A stretch of DNA of 64,000 nucleotides from Zoroaster sp. YZ-2022 (Eukaryota > Echinodermata > Asteroidea > Forcipulatida > Zoroasteridae): the NCBI GenBank assembly GCA_029582265.1, contig CM055835.1, positions 13,261,498 to 13,325,497 of the forward strand, given 5' to 3'. The notes under the pieces are model-generated. The model was given only the letters and a program-made list of their open reading frames with translations, made no database searches and was not told the origin of the DNA. The translations under genes were made by a program, and so were the position numbers. Shown here in pieces: positions 11,744 to 21,842 of the stretch (positions are counted from its first letter, which is position 1; each line of letters starts with the position of its first letter).

Positions 11744-13150
11744 TTTAAAGGTCCTAGGAAGAGTCAAATTGTGCTTATTTATTTTCTTTTGTTATTTTAT
11801 CAATTGATATGAATAAAAAACAATTTTACGTTTAATTTTTGTCTGGATTGGGCTAATTATTTTTAATTTGATTTTTACAAAAATTGCCTCATCTAATTTC
11901 AAATGCTGCCCAACGCGGTGGCGCTGTTCGTGACGTAGACCTAGGCGGAAATTCGAACCGCATGAATAAACTAAGCTCCAATGTTAGGCACCAATGTTGC
12001 CACTGTGTTTAGTTGCTCCATGGTTAAACCGTGGGATTATAAAAAGGTCATAAACTGCGCAACGTACACATGTACAGTGTATGTGCACGACTTGCAAGTT
12101 GCATAGTAAACATGACCGTATAGCACCGATAAATCTGTACTGTAGGCTCTACCGTAAAACGAGCGCAAGGCCCCGTCGAATCAATGGCATGGATACACAT
12201 GGCCAGGAGTCATTGGTGAATTGTAAGCCGTCGTTATGACCGTTTCAAAACATAATTCTGCACTCGATGATTTTGAAACAAGATCCAAAAATCACACACA
12301 TAATTAACATTGTCAAAGAATTGTACAATGACATCTTCAGTGACTTCACATATGAAACGACATTTTAGCGTTAATGTGGTGTGCGAAGTGTAACAATCGA
12401 CCTCTAACGTTAGTAATAAGCCTATTGCTTGTGGGTGCACGTACACATGTAAGTTACACGGAAAACAAAGCAACTTACCCTGAGACTTTCTCGCTTCAAG
12501 AAAGCTACTCTTTTCTTTTCTGGACGTTTCTTGGCCTTCTGACTTAAGGAAATATTGTTGGCACTGCATCAGGGCGCAGCATGGCTTTAAATCTCATGCC
12601 AAACTGGCTCTGGAGCCCCGGTCAAAGTATGTTGGCTCAAAGTGAGCGCTACATATCATAGAGTGCTCCGTTGGTCCTGACCATTTCGCCCTGGTCAGCT
12701 TCACACTCGCCGTCCAAATTCGCCTGTATTTAGGGTCTGGTGGAAATCGGTGAAGGCTGACACCTTCCTTTGTGGTGTTGCTACACCCAGCAACAACACA
12801 CCTACAAGGCATTTCCCAAAAATGTGGGATATCTACTAAATTTAGCTGAAAAGAAGATCTAATATGACACATCAACTTCATCAACTTCAGTGGTTTTGAG
12901 TACGACTTGACTGAAACTTCATCGCAGGCAGTGCTGGAACTTCATAGGTCTACGTCACGGATTTGCGGATTATAATATGATAATGAGGAGGTAGGGGAGG
13001 AGCGTGGCGCCCCCCCTAATTTTAGAATTTATTTTTTTAATGGTGCAAAGGGGCGGGGATAAAATAGACAAATGACAAATATATGTTCCAATAGGTATAC
13101 TTTATTGTTTTCACTGTTAAAAATTTCTATTTCCTAGGACCTTTAAATGA
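11744..13150 (-). mobile_element. Possible short P-superfamily element carrying a THAP exon
   Basis: A perfect 18-bp inverted repeat, CATTTAAAGGTCCTAGGA (11744-11761) and its complement (13133-13150), brackets 1.4 kb that contains a THAP-domain exon. P-element inverted repeats also begin with CAT. I found no flanking target duplication, so the outer limits are uncertain. A deleted P-type element is the simplest reading; a host THAP gene between chance inverted repeats is the alternative. Confidence 0.45.
12479..12812 (-). pseudogene. THAP zinc-finger exon, frameshifted
   Basis: Starting at 12812 the translation MPCRCVVAGCSNTTKEG, VSLHRFPPDPKYRRIW and SMICSAHFEPTYFDRG shows the THAP C2CH signature (C-x4-C ... 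C-x2-H) with the conserved P, W and F residues. After that a one-base shift is needed to continue into the expected GMRFKAMLRPDAVPTIFP, and a second shift to reach the S/K-rich tail. The exon ends in a good splice donor (GTAAGT at 12478). THAP domains bind DNA in THAP proteins and P-element transposases. With two frameshifts this copy is likely dead. Confidence 0.7.
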
Positions 13151-13338
13151 AAATTTTCGTTCCATTGTACAAATAAAAACATTCAATATATTGTGTTATA
13201 ATATAACTCATACTTTTCTTCAACTCAATTATATAAATTATATAAATAATAACAAGAAAAAAGAAATTATAAATATTTAGCATGCATTTGTTTTAGAAAC
13301 AGAACCCCTGTCTGTAATTGGTGAACCTGTGTGTCACT

Positions 13339-13345
13339 GTTATAC
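13339..13345. repeat. Target-site duplication of copy A (partner 16632-16638)
   Basis: GTTATAC directly abuts the CATGGAGG terminus here and follows the mirrored terminus at 16632-16638. Canonical P elements give 8 bp; here only 7 bp match. Confidence 0.8.
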
Positions 13346-13564
13346 CATGGAGGAAGGAAAGAATAACTAAAACCAACTTATACGTAGATAATATTTATCC
13401 TTTTTTATAAGCAAAATTTAAAGCATCGTCATCCAAGCTCAAAATTTGTATTTTAAGAACTATGCAATGAATAGAATGCACTGACTGATTAAATAACAAC
13501 AAAATTGATTTGCACAAATTGTGGTTGTAAAAATTATGAGCATTATTTGTCAATGTTAACTTAC

Positions 13565-15417
13565 GATCATTGCCTTGGTCTTGTTGTGATAGCCCGAGTT
13601 CTCCAAGTTATTGCGAGTGGTTTTGATGAGGTGAGGAACATCACATATGAAGTAAACACTCCTGGATCTGCTTGGGTCATGTGGGCTGGTACAACAGTGA
13701 AGTGGCTGATCATCTTTAGAAACCCTGTCTTCTTCATGGACACGATAAAATTTCCTATTCGCGGATGCCCCATCAGCGACGAAAGCTCGCACTATGAAGC
13801 CAGCAACTTCTAGGAAGAAAACTGCCTCCCACATCACTGGAAGCTGGTCACAAGTAACGCCAACAGTTGGGTAGTACGCAATTGCAGCATGAAGATTGCT
13901 GAAAATTCCTCGGACCATTAGCACAAGAACATGTGTTGCTGTTGGCTGCTTCTCACTTCGACAACGCCGCTCAAAATCACATACTTCATTGGCGATGCTG
14001 CCAACATCCGTAAACCCGACAAGCTTGCCCGACCTCACAGAAAAAACAAGCCCTGCCTTAATCTTCATCTCATTGAAGAGAAGTGACACGTTTCTTTCTT
14101 GCTCCGGACATGTCAATATGTTGTGGTCAGCCACCACTCGTTCCAGCATTGCTGCGCTGAAACCGGTGGTGGGATCGGCAAAGTGAGTATATGGATGGAG
14201 AGTGGATGGATGGGGTAGCCTGATGAAATTTGATTGCCGCAGAAGGTTGTATGCCGAAGATGATTTACTCTGAAGGGCAATGCACCATCGGATGATGGCA
14301 GGATGCCAGCGCATCTGTTTGCCCTTCAGAGTAGACTCTCTATGCTGAGCCCAAAGAAGGCGTGCAGGGGAGTCCTTTCCAAGGATACTGCTTATTGTGT
14401 CATTAGCATCTATCATTGCTGACTTCAGCTCTTCATGTTGAAGACCATCAACAGCGACACTTTCCCGTTTCACCATAGCCGACACCTTCTCTTGAAGGAA
14501 AACACCTCTACGCTTTAAGCTTCTTTCCATCTGCAGAAGTGTGACCTTTTCCTGCAGCTGTGAAGCGGTGAGGCACTTGTTTGGAACAGAAGAAGAAGGA
14601 GAAACATCAGGATTGACCTTTGTCCGCTGCTTACTTATTTTGGCCATCAGATCACTACGATGAACTCTACAAATTGAACATCGCCCTTCAGTTTGAAGAA
14701 GAAGCTTACACTTCACATGGCGGATCGTACTATCCAAGTACACATCATGTTTCGTAATGTTGACTGGCATCCGACCCTTTCCCCTTTCTCTGACTCCACC
14801 AACTCATCAAAATCTTCATTACCGATGCAGATAAATGCTGTGGCAATATTCTGAAGAATGTTTGCCACATCTTCAGATCCAAGCTTTTCTGGCACATCAC
14901 ACCAAAGTGGACTCTTTCCCCCTTCTTGCATGACATCACGCACAACAACTTGCCAAGTACTATTTTCGAAAATAGTAAAATATAGCTCTGGGCGTCTTGT
15001 CTGCAGACTCATTCTCATTACTTGCAGGCAACCAGATCCTCGCCAGGTGACAAGCCCATGAACTCTTGCGTCATCTTCCCACGTTGCCAATTTACTTGCC
15101 GGGATGCCTATATCACTAACATTGCCCTGACACTTCAAACAGACTCCCTCATGAAATGTAACAACATCGATGTTACAAGAGGCTTTCATCTTCCTCTTCA
15201 CCTTTACCCACCATCTCTTCAACTTCCCCTCACACAGCTTACACACGAATGGTGGATGCACATCCTGCAAATCCTCTCCTACATTGATAGCAAAAGCAGC
15301 CTCAATATGTGATGACAGACTTTCCTTAACGATGGGTCGATGATAGCCTTCCTCAATAGCCCTGTCTACTCCACATAGTCTGCAGATACCTCTCAGGCAG
15401 TCATCATGATTCTGCAT
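13565..15417 (-). CDS. Transposase with RAG1-N-like zinc module and P-element-like core, copy A
   Basis: Starts MQNHDDCLRGICRLCG at 15417. Residues about 10-110 form a zinc module: CRLCG, then AFAINVGEDLQDVHPPFVCK with CKLC, WW, and later CLKCQ. The layout (LCRxCG ... F-x-I-x-V-x2-D ... HP-x3-C-x2-C ... C-x2-C) is that of the RAG1 N-terminal region. A second CxxC pair (CSICRVHRSDL) and a coiled segment follow. The P-like part reads MRWHPAIIRWCIALQSKS, LPHPSTLHPYTHF, LLFNEMKIKAGL, LVGFTDVG, HVLVLMVRG, VADGASANRKFYRV and YFICDVPHLIKTTRN; the last three and FNEMKIK are the conserved P/THAP9-type blocks. One frameshift lies near 14790 in an A/G run. The exon stops at a GTAAGT donor (13564). Confidence 0.75.
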
Positions 15418-15648
15418 TTTGCAATCACTCCTGTCAACACGAACAATGCATTTGGGATTACTCTTTGTTCAATTTATTATATTTTATAGATTTATTTAAA
15501 TAACATTTTCAAATTTTTAAATGTATTTTACATTATTTCAGTTTATATTATATTTTTAAAGTTTAGAATTCAAAAGTAAAAGTTTAAATTAAAACAATCA
15601 TTTTCAAGAGATAAATTTTTGAGACGAAACAAATTCTCTGTCTTTTTC

Positions 15649-15663
15649 CATGGAGGAAGGAAA
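15649..15663 (+). repeat. Internal copy of the element A terminal 15-mer
   Basis: CATGGAGGAAGGAAA occurs inside copy A in the same orientation as its left (3') end. Together with the right end it would delimit a 983-bp sub-element (15649-16631), but no 7-bp duplication flanks that pair. Confidence 0.7.
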
Positions 15664-16372
15664 TCCTTAGACTAATATTCTGCCAAAAAAATTCAATCTA
15701 GGCCTACATGTATAGAAGAAAATCATAAAAGAAAAAGGGTTAAAGAAAGAAAGGTACACAACAGATGACATAAAAAAAGAAAAACGATTTTAATTCAATC
15801 ATTTTTAAAATTTATACAATTTTTAAGGCCTATATTGCTTGAATAATTGATTGCTTGATTGATTGATTTTATGTTTATTTTTTTTTGGGGGGGGACTAAT
15901 TTCAAAAATCAACTAATTATTGTTAATAATAAAAATGCCCCTATTAGTATTTTACTCTGAATTTTTTAATCAGTTAATGCCTAAATTTGAGCAATTATTT
16001 CCTAAAAGTTGCTTTAAAAATATTCTCTGTGGCACATCCAGCTGGAAGAAATTACAATTTTTTTTTCAAAGTGCAATTTTAAATCGTCCACAAAAAAATC
16101 TGGAACACTGGGTAGCAAAAACACATACACGAATGGACGTGGAATATTCTAAGCTCACAACCCTCACCTTTTTGAGCACTGCCGATCACTGGAAACCTAC
16201 TAAAATCATAAAAAAGTATATATCATATTTCTTCTTAATTATTAGTCCTTCGTCAGACAAAAGATTGCACCTTCAGAAAGTCGGATTTTAACGGAAAAAA
16301 CTTGAGAAGATTGGAAATTACTAGACGCATCGAACGAAACAAACCACGCACAGCTGATACAGCCACAGGGGT

Positions 16373-16384
16373 ACTGCGCATGCG
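16373..16384 (-). promoter_or_regulatory. NRF1-like palindrome in 5' region of copy A
   Basis: ACTGCGCATGCG lies 247 bp inside the 5' terminus. The same 12-mer is at 34206-34217 in copy B and 40219-40230 in copy C at similar distances. TGCGCATGCG is the core of the NRF1 binding site, a frequent TATA-less promoter element in animals. The promoter role is inference from conservation and position upstream of the coding exon. Confidence 0.5.
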
Positions 16385-16480
16385 GTTTGTATTTGTCTGT
16401 TCGTAGTAGCTTCTCAACACTCTTGTGTGCGCGAACTTTTCTTTGCTCCAGTAAGGGCCATTTTCGGCAGCCGGGCCTTT

Positions 16481-16524
16481 GCACACAGGATCTTATCGCG
16501 CTCGTAAATCTGTCGTGCAGCAGG
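16481..16524. repeat. Conserved subterminal block of the RAG1-N/P family (copy A)
   Basis: GCACACAGG is followed by CGCGCTCGTAAATCTGTC and GCAGCAGG. Copies B (34359-34384) and C (40335-40382) have the same succession, with GCGGTCGTAAA as the best-kept word. Possible transposase-binding or 5'-UTR element. Confidence 0.6.
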
Positions 16525-16928
16525 AAGTCTCCATGCCTTTTCCACTGGTCAGCCAAGTCGCTAATTGGCTTGTAAATACCCTGTGGGGGTTCGGCGGGCC
16601 GTTCGAACTCCATGTATTTCCTTCCTCCATGGTTATACGCATTGTGCCCATACACTGTACAGTCTCATTCAAGCCCTGATGCTGCTATGCATGAATGGGT
16701 GAATAAGTGCACTAAGTACTCTGGAAAATGTAAATACACTCATCTGAGTGCAATAGTATTTTTCTTAGCTGACTCTAAAAATAGGATAAATAATGCATCA
16801 TTTAACCAATCAAATGACTACAATCTTTAAATGAGTTATACATATAACAATTAACACAACCAAATTGAATGTTTTATAGATGAATTGACATCACAAAACC
16901 AGTTGCTGCATGCAAAAATCAAAGTTGG

Positions 16929-17255
16929 TTAACTGATTAACTGAGCTGAACCTGTCAAATGACGGACCACCACAGCCAATGACAAGTGTTTGGGTGTCTG
17001 TATCTTTCCTTTTGCCTGCAGGTAAACTATATATTGAGCTATTGAAAGGATCTCCTTGTGAATTGCATCTGGTACCTTCACAAATGCATCGGTCTCGGGA
17101 TCATCAGAAGCGCCAACTATCCAAGCGAGGAAGTTGAATAGGCAGGGAGGTATCATTTCTTCAGCTGTTTTCGTGGTCAGGTGCTCGGATGTTGGGGGCC
17201 ATGGCATTTTGGATTGTACAGCATCTATGGCATTTTGTATCAACAACGCAGACAT
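16929..17255 (-). pseudogene. Fragment of an uncharacterised multi-copy gene (SLALGM-RHLTGS family)
   Basis: The frame reads MIPPCLFNFLAWIVGASDDP, then IHKEILSIAQYIVYLQ, GKIQTPKHLSLAVVVRHLTG and a stop. The succession 'P-x-L-N-x-LAW-G-S-D-P ... LLSI-Q-I-Y ... KTPK-LA-VRHLTGS' occurs in a large family of transposon-like genes in corals, lancelets and fishes. No catalytic residue is evident and the function is unknown. Only about 100 residues remain here. A possible preceding exon at about 17260-17395 is acidic with T/D-rich sequence. Confidence 0.4.
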
Positions 17256-17572
17256 AAAGCCATTTTTCAGGTTGGCATTGTCTTGATAGTCTGGCGGCGG
17301 AGTTGATGCATGTGGTTTCTCATCGTCAGTTTCTCATCGTCACTGGTGGTGTCATCATTGATGGCATCTTGGCTGACTTTCTTTTCTACTAAAAATGTTT
17401 CTGTATTTATAATGGTTACAATTGACTGGCGGTTGGATACGACATTCTACCCCCGCCAAGGACTGCTCCAAAATGTATAATTTATACATGTATGTATGAA
17501 AATAAAATAATTCCATATATCTTTCATGCAATACACTTGAGGGGGTACATCGGTACATCCATTTGGTACTTA

Positions 17573-17752
17573 CCATAAGTCCAGCACTGTGCATGGGGCT
17601 GACTCTTCGCCTTTTTTCCAAAAGAAATCGACAACGGTTCCAACTACTTCATCCAAATTTTCGATTTCTGCAACACTGTTTTTCACAGGGAGCACATCCC
17701 AGGCCTCTTCATCGATCCACTTAACCAATACATACAAGCCAGCAGAAGTCAT
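17573..17752 (-). CDS. First exon of a BEN-gene-like protein (MYVLVKW-type N-terminus)
   Basis: An ATG at 17752 opens MTSAGLYVLVKWIDEEAWDV, then LPVKNSV, GTVVDFFWKKGEES and CTVLDL, and reaches a strong donor GTAAGT at about 17572. N-termini of the pattern 'YVLV-W-D...V-P...G..V...W' are common on BEN-domain and related transposon-linked proteins. Downstream exons of such a gene were not found in order, so this may be an isolated or relict exon. Confidence 0.35.
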
Positions 17753-17869
17753 GACGAAATAACAAGTAATAATAGTAAATTTAAATCACAAAACAATTTC
17801 AATTTATAATGAACTCACAGCAGTGAAGAGATTACATGGGAAGATGAAAGCAAAAATGCTACAGGACAA

Positions 17870-18120
17870 AGGTTTTCCCTGTTCCTTTGATGTGTGACAG
17901 TGTAGCAAGATGCCAGCTCCAAGATATTTCCCAGTTCAATGGCAAGTATGGGTGCTTATTGTGTCTACATCCTGGAGAACATGTCACTAAAGGCAGAGGT
18001 TTCACACATGTTTACCCTTTGGAACAGTTTGACCAAATGCCACCAAAGAGAGATGAAGTATCTTTCAAGGTAGATGTGCAGAATTTTGAAGAAAGGAACT
18101 ATGGGTTTAGCTTATCCTGA
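17870..18120 (+). pseudogene. Tnp2/EnSpm-like transposase fragment
   Basis: On the plus strand the translation FPVPLMCDSVARCQLQDISQ continues FNGKYGCLLCLHPGEH and RGFTHVYPLEQF. The pattern D-S-x-AR-x2-Q-x3-Q-F-NG-x-YGC-x2-C-x-HPGE is typical of Tnp2-type (CACTA/EnSpm-related) transposase genes in animals. Only about 80 codons remain before a stop. Matching scraps such as LDFPNHDVPGYPRFSF may continue it to about 18370 in shifted frames. Confidence 0.5.
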
Positions 18121-18543
18121 ATAGATCGAGCAGAATACTACGTATAACTATCCCATGCAAATGTAACATTGTCTTACCCTGTCATACATGTGCAATAAGC
18201 AGCAAGAATCTCCCCAGATTTCTTAACAGCAAACCAAGGAAGTAGACATGTGGCCGACATTCTCTGGCAGTGCTTGACTTTCCCAATCACGATGTACCTG
18301 GTTACCCCCGCTTCAGTTTTGTAGGTGTATTACCGCATGTCATGAACCCATCTCACCTTGACAAAACTGTCTGAACCGATCATCGATTTCCATGCCGACA
18401 TGAAAAGAGAGATTCTGTAATTCTACAAGTAAAAAAAGCATTTCATATTCAAATTAAATGTTAACAACACACACGATATTTTCAATACCATAATCTATTG
18501 TATTTTATTCAAATATAATCAGTGGCAAGATACACAGTAAATT

Positions 18544-18773
18544 ATTAAGGCCAAAAAAAGTCTCCGGTTTCTGGTCTCTGTGAGCGTCGCCTCAGACCCG
18601 GGCGTCAGACGCGCCACCGCATCAACGGCGTAGCCACGGAGGGCCTGGGGGGGCACGTTCCTTCCCACAAATTTCCAGTGCCGCCCACTGGAAAAGTCCT
18701 GGCTACGCCGCTGCATCGCATTGATTTTGAAGCCGACCTATGACCAGAAACTGGAGACTTTTTTTTGGCCTAA
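18544..18773. mobile_element. MITE with ~30-bp terminal inverted repeats
   Basis: AGGCCAAAAAAAGTCTCC near 18549 and its complement near 18748-18771 extend to about 30 bp with few mismatches (inner end TTTCTGGTC). A second, shorter inverted pair (GGCGTAGCCA / TGGCTACGCC) lies inside. No clear target duplication. Confidence 0.55.
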
Positions 18774-19464
18774 GGATAGTGACATATATATTTAAGTGAC
18801 TATTACGCAGGAGTGGCAAACAAGTGGAGGTAAAATCCTTGGTTTTTGGCATACTGATAAAATGACGTATTTCACATAAAACCAGCTATTCAGGATGATC
18901 ATGTTAAAAAGCAAACATTCAATAATGTGCTAAAGTACTTCACACAAATATGAGACAGAATGGTTCTCTTTACAATAATAACTACATGTAAGGAACACAT
19001 TCACACAAAATAAAAATTCCACAGCGAAACACTAACATTAAAACAACTGGCATAATTATAAAATATCCCTTTCCGGTACCCAATACATAAAATCTGCCTT
19101 AAAATATCATGGAAACAGCCCCCAGTAAGTAAAATTAGACCCAAACCATACAAATTCAACCCTAACAAGTTAAGAAGTTACACTGGTAGGCTCTCACCTT
19201 GCCCATGTGCCAGTCCAACTGCAAATCACAAAACACAACACGTGAAAAACATTTTAAAAACTCCCTCGAAAAAATACGTAAATAAAGTATTACAGATGTA
19301 TCGGATCAAGTCTGCCGTACCTGTTTACTGCACACAGTCTGTCATTGCGCTGTTTATAGCGTGCCGCCCAGTTGGCTGAATATATACAGACTTGAATAAG
19401 TGGTAAAGCATCGATTATTCATATACATGTAGATGTACTGTATTCAAGAACACAGCCCGCCTGC
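18774..19464. other. AT-rich intergenic stretch
   Basis: No coding or repeat signal that I can support. Confidence 0.4.
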
Positions 19465-19612
19465 GTTCAAGTTGCTGTAGGGAAGGCCGATAGTTCCTAG
19501 GAAAGTTCCATTGACCGATGTCTCTTTTAACACGTGCACGTGTGACATGCTGGCCATCACACAATCAACAGCTGTATATATCCGCGAGTCTCATTTTCCT
19601 TCGACTCCTGTA
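19465..19612 (-). repeat. Partial duplicate of the BEN-gene exon region (partner 22035-22197)
   Basis: The block from AGTTGCTGTAGGGAAGGCCG through CACGTGCACGTGT to ATCCGCGAGTCTCATTTTCC matches 22035-22197 in the same orientation with small indels. On the minus strand it encodes RVKRDIGQWNFPRN-like sequence, also seen in the exon at 21985-22150. It is direct evidence of a local duplication of about 2.6 kb spacing. Confidence 0.65.
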
Positions 19613-20173
19613 GTGGCAATTGCCTCGCGAATGGCAATCTAGCAGTCAAGTGACAAAATGAATAAGAAACACAAATTTAGACGCACTGTATAAACATTGG
19701 GCCTATATAATTGCTGAAATATATTTGTTTCTACCCCTTTAATTTTGTTCGTTCAAAAATGCAGACAAGCTACATGTATAACTGTTATCGTTAAGCCTAC
19801 AGAAAGGGCCTAGCTATGTTTTGTATTTATTCTTTACCACATCTTTCCATACCCAGGACGATTACCCCTTTCTACATGTACGATTTAAAAAACAAAAGCC
19901 AGAGTTTATAACAATAATTTATACCAAAATGATATCAATAAATAACGGAACAATCATTTTTACCTGTGCATAAGAAATGTTATTTATACTACAGGTCCTT
20001 TATGTTTGTAAGCAGTTGACAACAGATATTTATCTATTTTCCCCCACGTGAGACAATTTCTGATTTGAAAACTTCAAAAACCCGTTTTATGACTAAAACG
20101 GGAGTATTATTTTGAACATTAGGGGAGGCCAGATCACCTTTTCATTCTCCCTATTTAAACAACGTGTACTCAC

Positions 20174-21210
20174 CTGATATATTTGTTCTAGAGATGTCTT
20201 TTTTCTCTTCTTCTTGTCATGTGGAGATGGTATCTGTGAGCTAGGGACCACACTTGATTCGTTGACAGCCCGTTCATTTGGGCCTACTGGTGTACATAAT
20301 TCAATATTATTAGTGAAGTTGTTCAAAAGTCTCATTGCGTTGACAACTGCCTCCGTTTTCTTGAATAACGCGTGCGTTTCGTTAACAATGATCGGACATT
20401 ACATTAATACAAGCACTCGGGCTTAACTATGATTAGGCCAATTTTGCAAACCTCACGTCCACTGAATGGGCGCATGTTGGGTGTAGTAGGGCGTACATCA
20501 TGCGAAACGAGGCTCACATCAGGCACATGCATTGACGAGGTAGATTGGTCAGGATCTGATGGGACTGTGTACAGTTGCTGAAAATCCCTCAGCTTTGTCA
20601 CAATACTGTTTAGTTCTAATAATGGCAAAATAAAAAAATAAGATATGGTAATACATTGTGTTTAAAATTTCCTCTCCCCCCCACCCCCAATATTAAATGC
20701 AATGACAAATGCTGCAAAAAAAGAGTGTAGAACAATAGAATAGGTAAATTCTTCCAAAAAATTTGGTATATTTTTTAGCCAGTTTATTTCTAAAATATAT
20801 ATCAGCACTTTTGGATGGTTAACCGTCCAAGCACTAAGCAGTTTCAGGGTTCTGCCCACGGTGGTCGGCACCAGAAACCCCAAGTGGCACTCAGAATCTT
20901 GCGACAACCACTGTCAAAAATTTTTTTTTTTTTGTCCAACCACCACTGATTTTCCTACTTGCCCATTTCCTTTCACAGATTATCAATAAAATATGTTACC
21001 TTTAAACTGTATGAGTTCCTCAACCTGTGCTGCAAGATCATATTTTTGTTGCTTCACCATCAAGTACTTGGCCTTGGGCCAAATACTTGCTGCATTGGCA
21101 TGATGGTGTTGTCTGTCTTGCTTCCTTCTGGCTTTTCTCCAGTTGTGACAGTATGTTATGGCTTGTTGTAGCTGACTGTTTTTTGTTTGTTTCTTCTTGG
21201 GGTAAGGCTG
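20174..21210 (-). CDS. Three phase-consistent exons of a BEN-type gene, downstream copy
   Basis: Exons 21210-21000, 20615-20457 and 20346-20174 each have AG acceptors and GT donors, and their phases join cleanly (1 then 1). The joined protein reads QPYPKKKQTKNSQLQ, WRKARRKQDRQHHH, LAAQVEELIQFK, ELNSIVTKLRDFQQLY, VSHDVRPTTPNMRPFSG, LVNAMRLLNNFTNNIEL and KKKRKKTSLEQIYQ, ending at donor GTGAGT in phase 0. The content (basic, coiled, then S/P-rich) suits the middle part of a BEN protein. The following BEN exon starts in phase 0 in the upstream copy (21763), consistent with this being a second, truncated tandem copy. I found no BEN exon below 20174. Confidence 0.45.
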
Positions 21211-21281
21211 CTGATAAATAAATAATATTACAAGGAACATTTGTTTATATCCATTGTTCTTGGAGTACAAGGTGTAAACTT

Positions 21282-21763
21282 TTAAAACTGAAATTTATTT
21301 AACTCTTTCACCTTAATATTTGCAAGTGACTGCCTGACGAGGGAGGTTGAACCACCTGGGTTCTTTTTCATTGTGAAAGCTGAAGACAAAAATTCAACAC
21401 AAAATACACAGATTAAGCTCCTACATGTAGTAAATGTAAGGTCAATACAATGATTCAGATTTAATCTATGAAACACATGAACACATGAACACATGACCTA
21501 ATTGATGTTTATCAATAGCTAAATTAAAGTAGAGATAACAAATTGTATATTTTTATGGCAGCATGTGAAACGAACCCTAGTATAAATAGGGAAACATTAC
21601 CTATGACAGTATTCACTTTTGCAGGATCTAACGCGTCCTTCATTTCTGATGTTTGCAAATGGACGTTACCTTTTCTTCCCGTTAAGCTTTTCCCAATCAC
21701 ATCATCCCTTGCGAACAATGAGATGAACAAATTTCGAGCCAATCTGGTGGTGCTGTTGCTGGC
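21282..21763 (-). CDS. BEN domain (two exons), C-terminal part of a BEN gene
   Basis: Exon 21763-21601 reads RLARNLFISLFARDDVIGKS, LTGRKGNV and DALDPAKVNTVI. Exon 21379 onward continues AFTMKKNPGGSTSLVRQSLA and stops at 21282. The pattern 'A-x-L-LF-x-x-x-x-x-G-x-S ... G-x-KG ... ALDP-x-KV-x-I' is the BEN domain, a protein/DNA-interaction module of chromatin factors. The splice phase between the exons (1/2) fits. An alternative donor at 21311 (AAG/GTGAAAG) would join in phase 0 to the exon at 21210 instead of stopping. Confidence 0.6.
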
Positions 21764-21842
21764 CTACGTGATGGCCAACAGTCGCCCTTTTACTATCAGC
21801 ACACCATTACCTACATGTATATCAACCTGTTTCATTCCCTTT

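Larger units (their letters stand above)
13346..16631 (-). mobile_element. RAG1-N/P-superfamily transposon, copy A
   Basis: The 15-bp terminal inverted repeat CATGGAGGAAGGAAA is perfect at 13346-13360 and 16617-16631. It is flanked by identical 7-bp direct repeats GTTATAC (13339-13345 and 16632-16638). The element is 3286 bp, transcribed on the minus strand: right end 5', about 1.2 kb of non-coding 5' region, one long coding exon (15417-13565), a splice donor, and only about 220 bp to the 3' terminus. The C-terminal third of a P-type transposase is absent. A further copy of the terminal 15-mer lies inside at 15649. Confidence 0.85.

Noticed and set aside
11737..13157. 8-bp target duplication for the THAP-exon element
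   Set aside because: The flanks GACTTTC and AAAATTT do not match; only the inverted repeat is reported.
16242..16655. 137-codon minus-strand frame in the 5' region of copy A
   Set aside because: It overlaps the terminal inverted repeat and the shared subterminal blocks, and copies B and C have no matching frame; more likely 5' non-coding DNA.
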